In this document: piece after piece, positions 13,093-25,722 of the stretch
Position numbering within the stretch: the first letter of the stretch is position 1
How the letters are laid out: every line of letters starts with the position of its first letter
Assembly (NCBI GenBank): GCA_963573305.1
Contig: OY754336.1
Location: forward strand, 1,736,001-1,800,000
Direction: 5' to 3'
DNA: 64,000 bases
Source: Pyrrhosoma nymphula
Taxonomy: Eukaryota > Arthropoda > Insecta > Odonata > Coenagrionidae
Program-made: the position numbers and the translations under genes
Notes under the pieces: generated by a model
Database searches by the model: none
Seen by the model: only the letters and a program-made list of their open reading frames with translations
Told to the model about the DNA's origin: nothing

Positions 13093-14520
13093 CTAGCATT
13101 TATTATAGTCCCTTATTGTTCGGGGGAAAAACAAATTCCCATACCTATCCGTTCGGCAAAATATCTCTCTTAATTTATCGTTTCTGTCGGACCTGGAAAT
13201 ATAGTGGGGTTCTAATATGATGTTCTCCGTGTCGCTCTGAAAGATATCTATTCTCAATTGTTCAAGCAATCTAAGCCTAGCGCGCAAGCTCCGAGTCTCT
13301 AGCGGCTCCCAGCCTAATTCGTTTAACATCTGTGTAACGCTGTATGTACGCCCGTAGCAGTTTTTTACGAATCGCGCAGCTTTCCTTTGTATTTTATTAA
13401 GTTCGCGGACTAAGTCTTTCTGCACCGGATCCCATATGCTCGCTGCATATTCAAGGTGTGGCCGGACGAGTGCGAAATAGCACCTCTCTTTTACTTTTTC
13501 ATCCGAAAATCTTCCCACAATACGCTTGACGAATCCTAGCTTCTTCAGAGCTCTGCCACAAATATTTCTTATATGTGTTCCCCACGATAGGTCCGAAGTT
13601 ATCGTAACTCCTAGATACTTCACTTCATCTGTCGCCTTTATGTTAACACCATCCACAGCATATACATGGGAATAGTTGGACGACCTCCGCAAGAAATGTA
13701 CCGCCATGCATTTGCTTGGATTAAGTTCGAGTCCCCACTCTTGGCTCCACACATGAACGTTGTTTAAATAAGATGATAGAGTTTCAAAGTCAGAGTGATC
13801 ACTAATTTCACGATAGATGACAGCTTCGTCGGCAAATAAACGTATTTTACTGCTAATTCGAGAGCATAGATAATTTATGTATATAATGAACAAAAGGGGG
13901 CCGATCACGCTTCCTTGATGGACACCTGATGTCACTTTAACTACATCAGAGGTAATTCCGTCAAGAACTACTTTTTGCTTACGATCACTCAGAAAGTCGC
14001 GTATCCAGTTTACTACTGTTTCGTTTAGGCCGCATGACTGTAATTTGTATAAAAGTTTGTTATGAGGTACCGTGTCGAAAGCTTTCTTAAAATCTAGAAA
14101 TAATGCGTCAACTTGTCTTTTCGATTCACCAGATTTGAGAACGTCATGAAGAAAGAGCGCGAGTTGTGTTTCACATGATCTACCTTTCCGGAAGCCGTGC
14201 TGAGAGCCATGGAGGACGTTACGACTGTCCAGGAACGTCATGATATTGCTAACGACGATATGTTCGAGTATCTTGCCTATAATCGACGTTAATGAAATTG
14301 GTCGATAGTTCCCTGGGTCGTGTATGTTTCCCTTTTTGGATATCGGTGTAACGTTTGCAATTTTCCAGTCTAATGGTATCTTTCCTTCAGACAATGACTT
14401 CTTGAATATTATGTCTAAGAACGGTGCGATCTGTGGCGCTAACTCCTTGAGGACACTCCGGACCCGGAGATTTACTATTTTTTATCGACTGTAGCTGTTT
14501 AGTAATCCCATCGCGTTGAA
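13093..14520 (-). pseudogene. LINE family 1 reverse transcriptase (broken, FADE in place of FADD)
   Basis: The longest frame (13093-14394, 433 codons) holds fingers motif GNYRPISLTS, palm motif A FLDFKKAFD (residues 99-107), motif B GVHQGS (157-162) and motif C FADE (187-190). Motif C in active enzymes is F/YxDD; here the second metal-binding Asp is Glu (codon GAA, minus strand of 13825-13827). Motif B, usually GVPQGS, has Pro replaced by His. Just upstream (about 14450-14520) the sequence reads SKSPGPE and then LKELAPQIAP in another frame, so a small deletion separates the halves. The ATG at 14394 is internal, not a true start. The enzyme would make cDNA of the element's own RNA at a nicked target site, but this copy is expected to be inactive. 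Confidence 0.92.
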
Positions 14521-15850
14521 TAGTGATTTCTTTCATCGGTTCCTCAGTGAATGAAATTCAAAATTACATGCAGTATCGTCTGTAGTGTATACACTTTCGA
14601 AGTGGGAATTTAACGTGTTAGCTTTGTCAATATTTTCGGTGACAATTTTGGCTTCTTTATAAAATAACGAATCTACGGTTGAAGATTTTCGCTGAAGCTC
14701 TCTCGCATACGACCAAAAAGATATCGGATTTTCTCGAGTAATTCACCAAGTACTTTTTTCTTGAAATTTCGCAATGCAGTACGCATTGATTTCTTTGTTT
14801 TTGAGCGTTGCGCAGCGTAACTTTCTTTTGCTTCAAGTTCCTTCGATTTGTCACCTACCGTAGTGGACTTTTTGACCAAGTTGTACAGTTTTCTCTGTCT
14901 CTTAAGGTCCCTCCTAACATCGTTGTTATACCAGCGAGGTTCTTTACTGTCGCATTTCAATTTTTGCGGAATATATTCGTTGATTCCCTGTCGTAGAATT
15001 TCTAAGAAATATTTCTATGATTCATCAGTGCTTTTATACTCTGTTTTAGCTACGAAGTCCGTGTACGAATCATTAAGCATCTCGCCAAATTTTGTGAAGT
15101 TGCATTTATCAAATAAATAAATATTGCGTTTCGGTTTTACAGCTGACTCTTCTTCAATTTTTAAGGTTGCAAAAATTACTCTGTGATCACTTATGCCGTC
15201 AATAATATCGAGTTGTTTTATCAACTTAGGATGGTTACTGCAAAAAGGTCTAATATTTTATTTCCTCTCGTAGGCTTGTCAACTACTTGGGAAAGTGAGT
15301 GATTAGCAAGTGTGTTGAGTAATATCTCGCTGATTTCCCTATTCCTAGAATTCGGTTTTACAGTGTAAGAATCCCAATTTATAGATGGCAGATTAAAATC
15401 TCCCCCAATAATTATTACACTTTTACTGTCTCTCACAGTAAATGCGGATATTTGATTTTCTAATTTGTAAATAACATCAATTTTGGAGTTTGGAGGTCTA
15501 TAAAAAGAGGAAACATGTATACTCCTTTTGTTTCGTTGTTTAATTGTACACCACACGCTTTCTATTTCACTGTCTGTTATTTCGTGGGCGGTGCTGTGTA
15601 AATGTGATTTAACTGCTAGAAAAACTCCGCCACCTGTCCTATCGCTTCGATCGCATCTGTAGATTTTATATCCTGGAGGAAAAACTTCGCTGTCGCTTAC
15701 ATCCTCAGTAAGCCAGCTTTCCGTTCCTATGACCACGTCTGCGTCCTGAAATATATGCTCGATTTCAGCGCGCTTGTTTTTAACGCGCGCGTTTTTAACG
15801 GCAATTAACTACTATAAAGTTAATGTCATATTTTGTTGATTGAGTGTCGG
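14521..15850 (-). pseudogene. LINE family 1 endonuclease and linker (broken)
   Basis: Exonuclease-endonuclease-phosphatase domain of the same element. Visible motifs in order: INFIVVNCR near 15815, KNKRAEIEHIF, VVIGTESWL, DRTGGGVFLA, SFYRPPNS, IIIGGDFNLP, KILDLF and, after a one-base frameshift at about 15235, NHPKLIKQLDIIDGISDHRV. The catalytic Glu (GTESW), GDFN and SDH residues are present. A small duplication of CGTTAAAAAC near 15790 breaks the N-terminal part. An in-frame TAG at 15015-15017 interrupts the linker, which then reads EPRWYNNDVRRDLKRQRKL. A further frameshift lies near 14700 (SFWSYARELQRKSS). This domain would nick the target DNA. The number of lesions shows a long-dead copy. 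Confidence 0.9.
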
Positions 15851-16010
15851 TTGGTTCTTTTCCACGCTTATGGGTATTAGGTGGGCGAATTTCACTGGAA
15901 GTGCTTATTACATTTGATATAATTTATTTCACTTGAGTACGCGTTTTGGGAAAATTGTCACTATTTACCGGCTTTAGCGCTCCTAAGTTTAATTGGATGT
16001 GAAATTTTCG

Positions 16011-19000
16011 CAATGCGGATTTCCTCGGAGGCTACGTTTGGTTAAATCTTTACAAATCCCACTAGATGACCTACCCTCTAGTCTAAAAAATATCTACAGT
16101 TCTCAAAAATCCTACGAGCCACCCGTTCAGACGCCTCTTTGGAATAATGCAACCCTATGTTTTTTGCTAGTTGCACCCCTATTTATGTTTTTTGCTAGTT
16201 GCCCTAAGCCTCTATTGGTTTCTACTCTATGTTCATTCTCAATCCATACTCAGTGAGCTGGCAAGCCACACCATGAGGAAAAATATCCACAGATGCTGAG
16301 CGGACTATCTTCCCTTCGTTCCTGCTCTTCGTCCAATTTGGCATGTGCAACTCTAGCAGATTTAATTACCCTTGCTAATTTCTACTACAGGTAAACAAGA
16401 CGTCATAACATGTCTTTTGATAACAGTTGATTTATATTCACAAATTGACCAAAGATCATGACAGGAATCGACTTAAGACTTAGTGATATAGGGGTTTCAG
16501 GGAAAACATTCAAAATAAGCCAAGTAATTGTAGAAAACCTATGCTAACATTTATTTGACTAATTGGTTATTAGAAAATAAAAGGATCCATCAATGGTTGC
16601 CCAGCCCTTAAGTTCCTCATATCAGTGAAATAAATAATAATAATATGTAACAGCATTCATTAAGCATGGACGATTACAGACCAAATTAACATCTCCATTA
16701 ACTCCTGCAAAAATAAAAGGGTGTTACCAAAACTATGAGTGCATTCTTGACTTAAATTATGACAGAGATATTTAATTTCATTCAGAGCACAAAAAATAAT
16801 TTTATTCTAATCAAGTTAACATTAAGTCACACAGGAACGATATCTGTAAACGTAAGCTGACTGCTAAGTAATTGAGTACCTGGAGGCACACAACTCATCA
16901 CATGATATTTTTTGCACTCGGGTTAAAAACAAGTCTATATAAAAGTAATGAATTATTACGTGATTTCTTTAGCAATTAGCATCTATTACTGGGTAATGCT
17001 ATCATTTACAAAGGTTTTCTTGGCAGAGAAACCAGCTTCTTGAACATTTACAGCCTTTGTATTGACATTCGGAGGGGTAGATAAAATAATCCTCTATATA
17101 ATCAAGAGGTTTTGAGGATACCTTAACACCTTGGACATGCATCAAGATAGTTTATCTTCTTCCAGTGATTATTGATGTATACCATTAAGGATGCAGGAGA
17201 TAAATGATTATACTCACTATAAAGAGTAGTAACTTTACATTCATGCCCATCACACCATTCGCTTTCGAGGTGGGCACAGTCAGTCAAAGACCTCATTAAT
17301 ACCTGTTTGGATTACAAAACTGGCTCCCTTCAAATAATTTACTCCGTAATGCCCCATCTTGGCATACCTCTTTTGCCTCCACTGAATTCATGCATTGCTT
17401 CATTCACACGCTCTCATATTCGTAAGACTCCTATAATCTAATGTCTCTTCCACCACATCATTAACCCATGACTTTCTCAATCTACCCCTTCCTCTTACAT
17501 CATCCCTACTCTTTCACAATCCTGTTCCACTACTCAACCCTCATATATTCTCTAAACATTGCCAAACTCACATAGAATAATCCTTTCATAAATTCCATTA
17601 CTGTGCCTAGCATGAAGGAAGAGATAATTTCAAAACGTCAAAAGAAAATTAGTTAAAAGATATTTGCTTTAGTTCCCATAAGTGTGCAATATATCAAGCA
17701 AAATGCAATATGAAATGCACTCAGAACCTTTACTCTTAATAATCCAAGAGGGCTGTTACCTTGTTCTTGCAAATTCAATGATTGCATGGGAAATGTCACA
17801 GTATGCTCAGCTGATTTTTCTTCTTTAAATCTAAACCAGGTATGAATTACAATTGATATCAGTCATATGATATGTAAACTACTGTTTTCTGATTACAGTT
17901 CAATGATAAAGAGAACACTGGCACAGTGGATATGGGCCTGAAGTTATTTATGGCTATAGCCATTGATATGCACTACACCATTCCGTAAATTAATAATTGA
18001 TCAGAGACTATTCCTTGCAAATATATTTAACAAAAATATTGAGGTCAGATATGAAGTAAACATTCTTATTTTCTGATTGTTCGATGTAATTCATAACTTT
18101 TAGAGTGTAATATAGACTATCATTTTACCTAGATAGAGTATTCCCTGCTTGTTACATGCTATAGTAAAGCAAATGGCTACTAGTAGCAATGAAATAGTCA
18201 GATAAACTCAATGACGCTCTTACATTGTATTACATTGCATTGGTGCTAGCAGCAATATCATCCAGAGGAAGAACATACATACATTCGGTAGTGGGTATTC
18301 AATTAGCGCTATCAATGCCAAACAGTTTAAGAAGATTCATCGCACCATGCAATCGGTGTTTAAATCGCTACACATACACATCATTATAATAAATATTTTG
18401 CGTGTATTAGGCATTTATTTTATATTAGAAACAATAAATGCTAACTATAATAATCAACTCATATTCTTAAGCAATTACCATCCCAAATATATGGGAAAAA
18501 GTATTTTATGAGGGAGGATATAGCACTAAAGATTCAATACTAACAACTAGAATTTGTATGGAATATAAAATTTATTGAATAGTACGCAAATACATAATAA
18601 CCATGATATATTATTGCTGTTTTTGAGCATTTAGAACCTATGTATTGCTAAAAACATATTAACTGAATATATACTTACGAAGTGCACGGTGAAACGCCAA
18701 CGATTATAATAGACGGCAACAAACCAAGCATTCTGTAAGGAGCGTTTGAAATTAGATAAACTCTCAAGTGGCTGAAAAACTTCATATATTTCAACAAATA
18801 TTAAGAATGGTAAACAAGAAAAGTCCTATGCAGTTCACTTTGGTACAAGAAGTGCTACACGAGAAGAAAACAACACCACGACAGAAGCAACTTAACAAAA
18901 AAGCAATCATTATAGGACTGATTGTTGTCATTATAGAATCACAGATATTAGTAGATATATTTTCTATACTCCATGATTAGAATATTCAATACCTGAGACA

Positions 19001-19440
19001 TGAACGCAAACTAATGTACGAACACTGAATGTCTTGGGCTCCTGTATTTGCACTAGTACTCGCAAATTATGCTTTACCTTTCGAAAGTAAATAATAAACG
19101 ACAAATATTACGTTTACCTATTAACAAATCTTCGATTTTGGCAGTAATTAATATTGTACACACACAACAATCATGACACAGTATTTTAGAAGCACTGTAA
19201 CTTAAATTGAGTTATATGCGATGTAAACAAACTTTTGGCAAAGTTGAACGTTGGCTTTCTACATGCAATTCACTCTTACACAAACTTTCAGCATCGAAAT
19301 ATGAGGTTATTTCAGAGGCACTGTAGCTTTAGGGAAATCTACGATGTTAATAAACATACGCAAAGACACCAACACAATTGAACAAATAGTCGAATGACAA
19401 TTGAATGCTTTATTTGTTAGTGAAAAACAAAACCAATTGC
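16011..19440. other. AT-rich noncoding stretch
   Basis: No gene recognised. A 19-bp unit TATGTTTTTTGCTAGTTGC occurs at 16156-16174 and again at 16184-16202 (28-bp period). Otherwise there is nothing distinctive. Confidence 0.45.
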
Positions 19441-21277
19441 AAATGCATCGAAGGTGATTCCCGCCCCTCGGCATTTGATAACTTCTTTTCCTCTAATTTT
19501 AATCATGCAGTGCCCTCCTCGCCTTTTCCAACCTGTATGCCCTCTTTCCCTCTCCAGTATCTCAACCGACCCGTTTGAAATTTTAAATTACCTAACCTTG
19601 CTGCCTTGCTATAAATCCACGGGTTCCGACAACATTGGCTCCCTCTTCCTCAACCGCACGGCTAACTCCCTACACATACCAATTTCAATTTTGTACAACA
19701 GATTCTTTTTGACTGGCTCATTTCCATGCGTATGGAAAGAGTCAAACATTACTCCCATCCTAAAATCGGGCTTAAAAACTAAAGTCGAGAATTACCGACC
19801 CATATCCATATTGCCGGTCCTTTCCATTATTTTCGAGCGCATTATTCATGACAGACTCCTAAAGTTTACTCTACCGTATATCTCCCCCCACCAGCATGGT
19901 TTTCTCCCTGGTGGCTCATGTCTCTCCAATCTTGCCGTCCTACACCATCATATAATAAAATCTTTTGAATTGAATTCTCAGCTCGCGGTCTGTTATATTG
20001 ACTTTTCCAAAGCTTTTGATTCTGTCAACCACTCTCTTCTGGTTCATAAGCTAAAATCTCGCTATAGCATCCATGGCAATTTCCTTTCCATCATTGAGAA
20101 CTTCCTTACTTCACGTAATCAGCGGGTATTAATTGACGGCATTTCCTCTAAACTCCTGCCTGTCTTTTCTGGGGTACCACAGGGCAGCGTTCTCGGCCCC
20201 CTACTCTTCTCTCTATATGTAGATGACATTGTCGACTCTATCATCTCCAAAGGATGCAACATATTACTATACGCAGACGACTGTAAAATCTTCAAACAAG
20301 TTGACGGTCCTTCCGACCACCTAGCCCTTCAATCTGCACTGGACCTATTGAACTCGCGGAGTGCGCAGTGGCAGTTGCGCATTAACCCTACTAAGTCAGC
20401 TGTCATGACCTTTTCCTTGAGACGTAAACCCGCCGATCATTCTTACACGTTCCAAAATAGCCTTATTCCAGCAGTGAGATCCCATGGTGACCTGGGTGTC
20501 ATATTTGACGATAGGCTACATTTCCATGACCACATAAAAAGGGTTGTGGGCAAGGCGATGGCGGTGGTTGGCCTACTGTACCGTCACACTGACATTCATG
20601 ACTCCCTTGCCCTCAGAACAGTATTCTTTGGTTGTGTCCTCCCAATCTTAGAATACTGCTCACCGATTTGGTCAACGGCTTGCCCATCCACTCTGAAACT
20701 TCTAAATCGTCCCGTCAATTTTTTCCTAGCCATTGCCCCTCATATCGCATGCCCTCCCTCAAGAATTCAACCCGTGAATCCATTTCGTCCTTCCTAGGAA
20801 TTCCTCTGCTCTCCCATCGCCGTTCACTATCTGACCTGAAATTCTTGCACAGTATAAGAATGGACAGCTTCGTTCCTGTGACCTTCTCTCTCTTTTTCCA
20901 ATTCGTGTCCCTCCTCGCCCCACACGCGAAACTTCAATCTCTTACACATCCCGAAATTCCGGCTTTCTCTATCACAGCGGTCCCTGTTTTACAGAATCCC
21001 CTCCAAATTTAACATATTATTATCGTCAGCGCATCCTTCTTCCCTTGACCTCTTCTCCTCGCCCAACATATTCAAATCATTCATCAAACGGCACTTGGGT
21101 ACATTGGGAACCACAACATTATTTGATTTAATTTTGTTTTTGTGTTGATGTTTTTATTTTTTATTTCATTCTTCGTGTTTTTCGTTATTGTTGTTCTATG
21201 TTTATTTATTTTGTTGCATCGACCAATGTAATTAGCCATTGTGCCGTTTTTGGTTGTGTGAGATAAATAAATAAATA
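19441..21277 (+). mobile_element. LINE family 2 copy, 5'-truncated non-LTR retrotransposon
   Basis: A second non-LTR family unrelated in detail to the one at 12978. It starts within the region upstream of the reverse transcriptase (SAFDNFFSSNFN at about 19468-19503), runs through a full reverse transcriptase, a C-terminal domain and a short 3'UTR, and ends in (ATAA)n at 21262-21277, a normal LINE-type tail. Endonuclease and any ORF1 are missing, consistent with 5' truncation on insertion. The motif-A wording (YIDFSKAFDSVNH) and GVPQGSVLGPLLF fit the jockey/CR1/I-type superfamily; the clade cannot be settled by eye. Confidence 0.88.
19454..21012 (+). pseudogene. LINE family 2 reverse transcriptase (catalytic motifs intact, frame broken)
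   Basis: The main frame (19454-20797) carries YRPISILPVLS, QHGFLPGGSC, motif A CYIDFSKAFDS (about residue 178), motif B GVPQGSVLGP (about 239) and motif C LLYADDCKIF (about 272). Both catalytic Asp of YADD are kept. Upstream, the FDNFFSSNF segment is in a different frame, with a shift near 19565. Downstream, the C-terminal domain leaves the frame near 20700 and continues in the frame ending at 21012 (RRSLSDLKFLHSI). The first ATG is therefore not a genuine start. Two frameshifts make it non-functional as a single protein, but the conserved palm suggests it is younger than the family 1 copy at 13093. Confidence 0.88.
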
Positions 21278-21460
21278 CCTACCACAATATTTGTATGAAG
21301 AAATGAGAAGTTACCACAAGACACGAAACAAACGTAAAACATTAGGTAAACAATCAAATAGTCTGTCAAACTTACTTGCACACAATAAAATTACTTCTAA
21401 CACTGTAATAATCACAACAGATTAATCATATATTAATATGAAAGATATATAACCCAGTAG
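21278..21460. other. AT-rich spacer
   Basis: No feature recognised between the LINE tail and the CpG-rich patch. Confidence 0.4.
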
Positions 21461-21680
21461 GTGAAGTCGTCTGCTGGAGTTTTTGCGGCCCAGTCTCACC
21501 GCGTGAACTTCGCCACGAAACTTACGCGGCGCGTAACCTTCGTGAAGAGCCTAGCGAATCGCTCTTTTCGTGATTCTGACGTCATTTCGCGAGCCGGCCG
21601 CGAAACTTACGCGACGAAACGGTTAGCGAATATATGCCCCGCAGGTGAGAGTTTCAGGATGCCACGGAAGATGTTATTTT
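21461..21680. repeat. CpG-rich patch with repeated CGAAACTTACGCG motif
   Basis: A short GC-rich block abruptly set in AT-rich DNA. CGAAACTTACGCG occurs twice, at about 21517 and 21610, and related strings (GCGCGTAAC, CCTTCGTGAAG, TCGCGAGCCG) recur in both orientations. This pattern is like the subterminal repeats of a non-autonomous DNA transposon or a regulatory cluster. No terminal repeats were found, so its nature is open. A 73-codon frame over it shows no domain. Confidence 0.35.
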
Positions 21681-21917
21681 AAAAAATAATAGAAGTCATT
21701 GGATACATGGCATTTTATGCATTTTTGAGGGATAAATCTTGCGTGATGACTAGGTTGGGCGGGTCATTCAAGCAAACTTCACTCTTGTGTTGCAAGAAGA
21801 CATCTGTTCTTTTATTATTATCGATAACTTCATTAGCATGAGTGCTTCATCTGCGTCGCTTGTGTTGGTTAGGTTGGAATGTGTGATCTCGATTGGATTC
21901 GAACCTGGAATATTCGA

Positions 21918-22117
21918 ATGAAATTAACTAGCAGTTTTCCACTTTTTTCTATTAAATATAGTTTTCTGCGACCGGTTTCGACGTATTCACATCATTGCTC
22001 TTGACAAGCTTGAACCTTGCGGTTGAACCGTGCTTGACAATGTTGTAAATACATAGAAACAGGTCGCATAAAACTACTTTTAATATAAAAAAGTGGAAAA
22101 CTGCTAATTAATTTCAT
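21918..22117. repeat. Hairpin element 3 (80-bp inverted arms, ~87% identical)
   Basis: Arms 21918-21997 and 22038-22117 are reverse complements with about ten mismatches. The loop of about 40 bp contains a partial inner inverted repeat (CAAGCTTGAACC / GGTTGAACCGTGCTTG). The left arm has GCGACCGGTTTCGACGTATT; the right arm has diverged to GCGACCTGTTTCTATG. It is older than the hairpins at 4648 and 35784. No coding capacity. Confidence 0.85.
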
Positions 22118-22149
22118 CCCTAATGAATCAATTCCACCACATCTGCCCT

Positions 22150-22225
22150 AAGACAACCTTATTTATCTGGAACATTCGAGCCCGTAGCCCAGCGCTCAAC
22201 TCTCTGGTCTACCAAGGTGTATGTG
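22150..22225 (-). repeat. Possible tRNA-derived SINE fragment
   Basis: On the minus strand the text TAGACCAGAGAGTTGAGC resembles a tRNA D-arm and A box, and is followed by GCTGGGCTACGGGCTCGAAT, which resembles the anticodon arm of arthropod tRNA-derived SINEs. A proper T-arm/B box and a tail are not seen, so it would be a truncated copy. A similar CTACGGGCTCGAG string lies at about 25849-25861 on the minus strand. Confidence 0.3.
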
Positions 22226-22244
22226 TGTGCATCATAGAATAATG

Positions 22245-22960
22245 AAGGTTAAAAAAGAAAAGATGTATCGCACGTGGGTGGGGGTGGCGCGGGGTCCCGT
22301 GTCGGTGGCGCCCGGGTCTTTTTAATGTCTCGTGTCGCCGAAAGAGCGACTGTCGTCCTCCCCTTGCGACCTATCATCTACGAGGACACCTCCCCTCGCC
22401 GAGCGGAAATTCCTGCGCCTCGGCTGCGTTGGGGGAAGAGGGAGGATGGGGCTGGATGTGTCACGCCGTGCTGCTAGCGCGCGCCCCCGTTGCCGTTGCA
22501 GCACGTGCCACCACCCCCCCTGCCATACTCCTCCCTTTCACCCCCTTCATTCGCCACCCACCCCCCCCTGTTGCTCCTCTTCTCAACCCTCCTCCTCTTC
22601 GCCCTCTGTCGGCGTATCCCTCGCGCCGACACTCCGCAGCTTCACTCCTCTCCTCCTCCCTCAAATCCTCCTCACACTCTTGTGTCGAACCCGCCGCCAT
22701 TCTTTCGCTTCCCTCAACCCCCTCCCACCCATAACCCCTCCACCCCCCGCTCCGCTGAGGTGAACTCAGCTGCTACATCGCTGCGCACCGCATATCCTGT
22801 TGCCGGGGATTTTCGAGCGCTGCCGACCCCTTTGCGTGCTGTCTGCGTGGATATGGGTGTGTGTTTGTGCGTTGCCTTGACGAGCGATGTCTTCGGACTA
22901 ATCTTGCGCCCAGAAGTGTGCGAAACGTGATGCACTTGGCCTCCGCTCATCGGATAACAA
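22245..22960. other. GC/CpG-rich pyrimidine-biased island
   Basis: GC-rich with CT-rich plus-strand runs at 22500-22760. Open frames occur in most phases with low-complexity products. No exon signals were recognised. Confidence 0.45.
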
Positions 22961-24229
22961 GTCATAGAGATTTTCGGTTCTCTTTGTATTTGCTCACATT
23001 GTTCGGGCTCATTTTTAGACATTTTGACGTACACTTTGCTTACTTTAATGATCAATATTTCTGTGGAATTTCTGCGTTACTTAGAATCTGACTTTCAACA
23101 TTTCGCTTCTTTCGCCCGCTTTTGCGACTGATTAACTGTAGGTAGATTACAATTTTTTTGTTTGAATATGAGCCAGTGCTTATCGGGGAAGGTCACGGAT
23201 TATTAAGCTGATCCAGAGAGAAACACCCTCCTTTGTATTTTCAGGAACTTTCGTGGTTTTGTGAATTTCTTTTTAAGTTTAACATTTGAATGCAAAACTG
23301 TATAAGGCCTGGTTTTATTATGTCTAGTTAAAATATTTTCACGGTATGATGAGCGATGCGGAAATGCTGTCCCATCGATAATGCTAATATGGAAACTAGC
23401 GTATGAAGTAATTTACAAAAATATATTTCTCATTTGTCATCGTAGAAACTTGGAGGCTACGTCATATGACGTTTGGTGTTATCCAGATATAAAACATGGC
23501 CTAAATATTTTATTTCAGTTTGATATTTATATTTTTTCCTTATTTTTATCCTTAAATCTTAAATCTGGACGGAGGAAATTTCTCTTCATACACGACATCA
23601 ATTATGCAACAGCCGGTTAGAAACGTGGGCATACTTAATTATATTCAGACAATTTTATATATTTGTTTTTGGCTGAAATGTGTGATTTTTTGTTTATATC
23701 TCATAATAGGGTAGGTGCTAGTAGTCTCTAGATAAGATTTATGGTATATTTTTCAAATATTCTATCGAATGTTGTTTTCTATTTTTATTTCAAGTTTACC
23801 AACTATTTACCTCCCTGATAATTTATAAGAATGTCAGTTACCTCCCTCCTCCCACCGACTATCTATTTTCTATTTCCACCCCTTATTCTCCCGCTCTTAA
23901 GAGTATTTGTCCTATCCACTTTCTTGCCATGCCTACCACGTGGGAAGACTTCCTAAGGTTTGAATCTCCTAGGATATTCAAACTAATTAAATTAGCGCTT
24001 AGGTGTCTTAAGGGAAGCTCATACTATTATATTTTGGGTAATTTAAATTAGAGTTGTGTAACCCAGCGAATGATGTCCCGAACACTATGTAGTGCTGTTA
24101 TAACTTGAGAATTCGTCTCGATGCTGCGCATGTTTAATTACGAAGTTCGGAGCCCACTCATCGATTGCCTGTGAATCCTTTGTTGGTTTGGTATCATGTT
24201 GCCCACTGGGTCTAATGGAGAGTAATCCA
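22961..24229. other. AT-rich noncoding stretch
   Basis: Nothing recognisable. Confidence 0.45.
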
Positions 24230-24620
24230 ATATTGCATTGCCCACTTCGGTCTTCTCCTCCGCCCTGGCCCTACACGCCTCCCGTATCCGCCTCCTCTCG
24301 TCTCCCACGCACGTTACACACTCCTTATCTCCCATCCTCTGTACCTTCCCCCTCCCTTCATCCCCTTCAAGGGAATACTTTTCACCCTCCTCCTCCTCCG
24401 GGGGTTGCTCGGAGATGCCCAGACCCTCCTCTTCGATGGGAAGGGCGCTTATCCGGCATCTCGGGATCGTTGGCGTGCGTTGAGAGGTCCTGGGTTCCTC
24501 CCATCCCTCATCTTGCGTGCTCCTCCCAACCTTATGGGCTTTTTTGAAGGGTTGTTTCCGGACGAGGTTGTTGTTCGCTCCCTTTCAACCGATGCTAGTG
24601 GGGAATATATCTTCCTCGTC
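24230..24620. other. CT-rich, CpG-containing island
   Basis: Pyrimidine-rich plus strand. The short open frames are compositional. Confidence 0.4.
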
Positions 24621-25717
24621 TAGAAACTCCCCGCGCGTCGTCAAGCGAGGGTTTTGTATGTTTTTCTTTCATTGGGGAACCATCCCTCTTTCTCTGAGTG
24701 TTTTGTGCCAACCGGAGCATAAGGTGGATTCCCGACCTGTGGAACCATTCTGATATCGTTGAAATCATTATTGCCGAATAATCCCTCTTGAACGTGGGTT
24801 CACGTGCACTTGTTTTGAAGAGTCTGTTGAGGATTTCACTTCGAGTGAGGATGTACGATGTGGCTTCATAACCAAGAATCTGTAATCCTAGTTTATTTTG
24901 ATATCTTAATTGTGGAGGTATAAACGGTAATAAGTGATTTGTCTTACAGGTTACATATTTCGCTTTGAGTTTAATTGCTACTATGGTTTTTGCGTGTTTT
25001 AAACAGGGGTAGGTTTTTAAAAAAGTAAATGCTTTTGCGTGGGGGCGATGAGAGGATTAAACGCAATGATTATTGAGTGGGGAATGAAAACTTCCGCGTC
25101 GTACTATACTGATAATTATGAGAATGTGGCATTACGCAAAAGCTAATGTAAAAAGCTCCCGGTAATCACGATGAGGAAATCGTATTGCCGTCATTGTCAT
25201 AATACCATTGTTTGAATTAACTCTACCCAGCGTTTTCAGGCTTAAGGATTTTTTAATGCCTCATATAGTGTATGATGCTGTAAATAATTGCTAATTTATC
25301 TTCTTCACTCCGTTTTGGCCGTTGGTCTTTTTATTTGTTCCGTTAACATTTTTATTTGCCATCTGAAACTTTTGAAAACTCGATTTGTCATGCTGGATAA
25401 TGTGGAGGACCTCGTTCCTGGAACCTCGAATTCTTAAATCCTGTGACCAATTCGAAGGTGTAAACGTATTTAGCGTCCATTTAAACCTCACCTGAAGAAC
25501 CAAAGTGTCGTTGATCCATAATTGTGCCCCTTTTTTGTAATATACGCGCTAAAGATGCTTGCAATACAATGAAGTAGCTTCTTGCTAACCTCTGGGTGAT
25601 TGTTGTAGGCCTGATATGTTAATTGTAACATAAAAGAAAAGTTACGAGAAGATATAAATCTGTGGTATTGACCTTGTGTTATTATCCTCACCCTATTAAA
25701 GCGAGTCTCAGTAGTAA
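24621..25717. other. AT-rich noncoding stretch
   Basis: Nothing recognisable up to the Transib target duplication. Confidence 0.45.
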
Positions 25718-25722
25718 CGGCG

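Larger units (their letters stand above)
12978..16010 (-). mobile_element. LINE family 1 copy B (non-LTR retrotransposon, CR1/L2-like)
   Basis: A long, degenerate non-LTR retrotransposon read on the minus strand. From 5' to 3' it has an N-terminal stretch that can be followed to about 16000 with stops, an apurinic-type endonuclease (about 15850-15150), a linker (15150-14450), reverse transcriptase (14450-13450), a C-terminal helical domain (to 13093), a 3'UTR with CCCCGCAAGTCGCCTCAATA (plus-strand reading), and a terminal array of TAGATG units at 12981-13000. No A-rich tail is present; the short TAGATG-type tail is shared by the copies at 1898 and 52312. The deduced reverse transcriptase resembles the CR1/L2 group; this clade assignment is by eye. 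The exact 5' boundary was not found. Confidence 0.88.
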
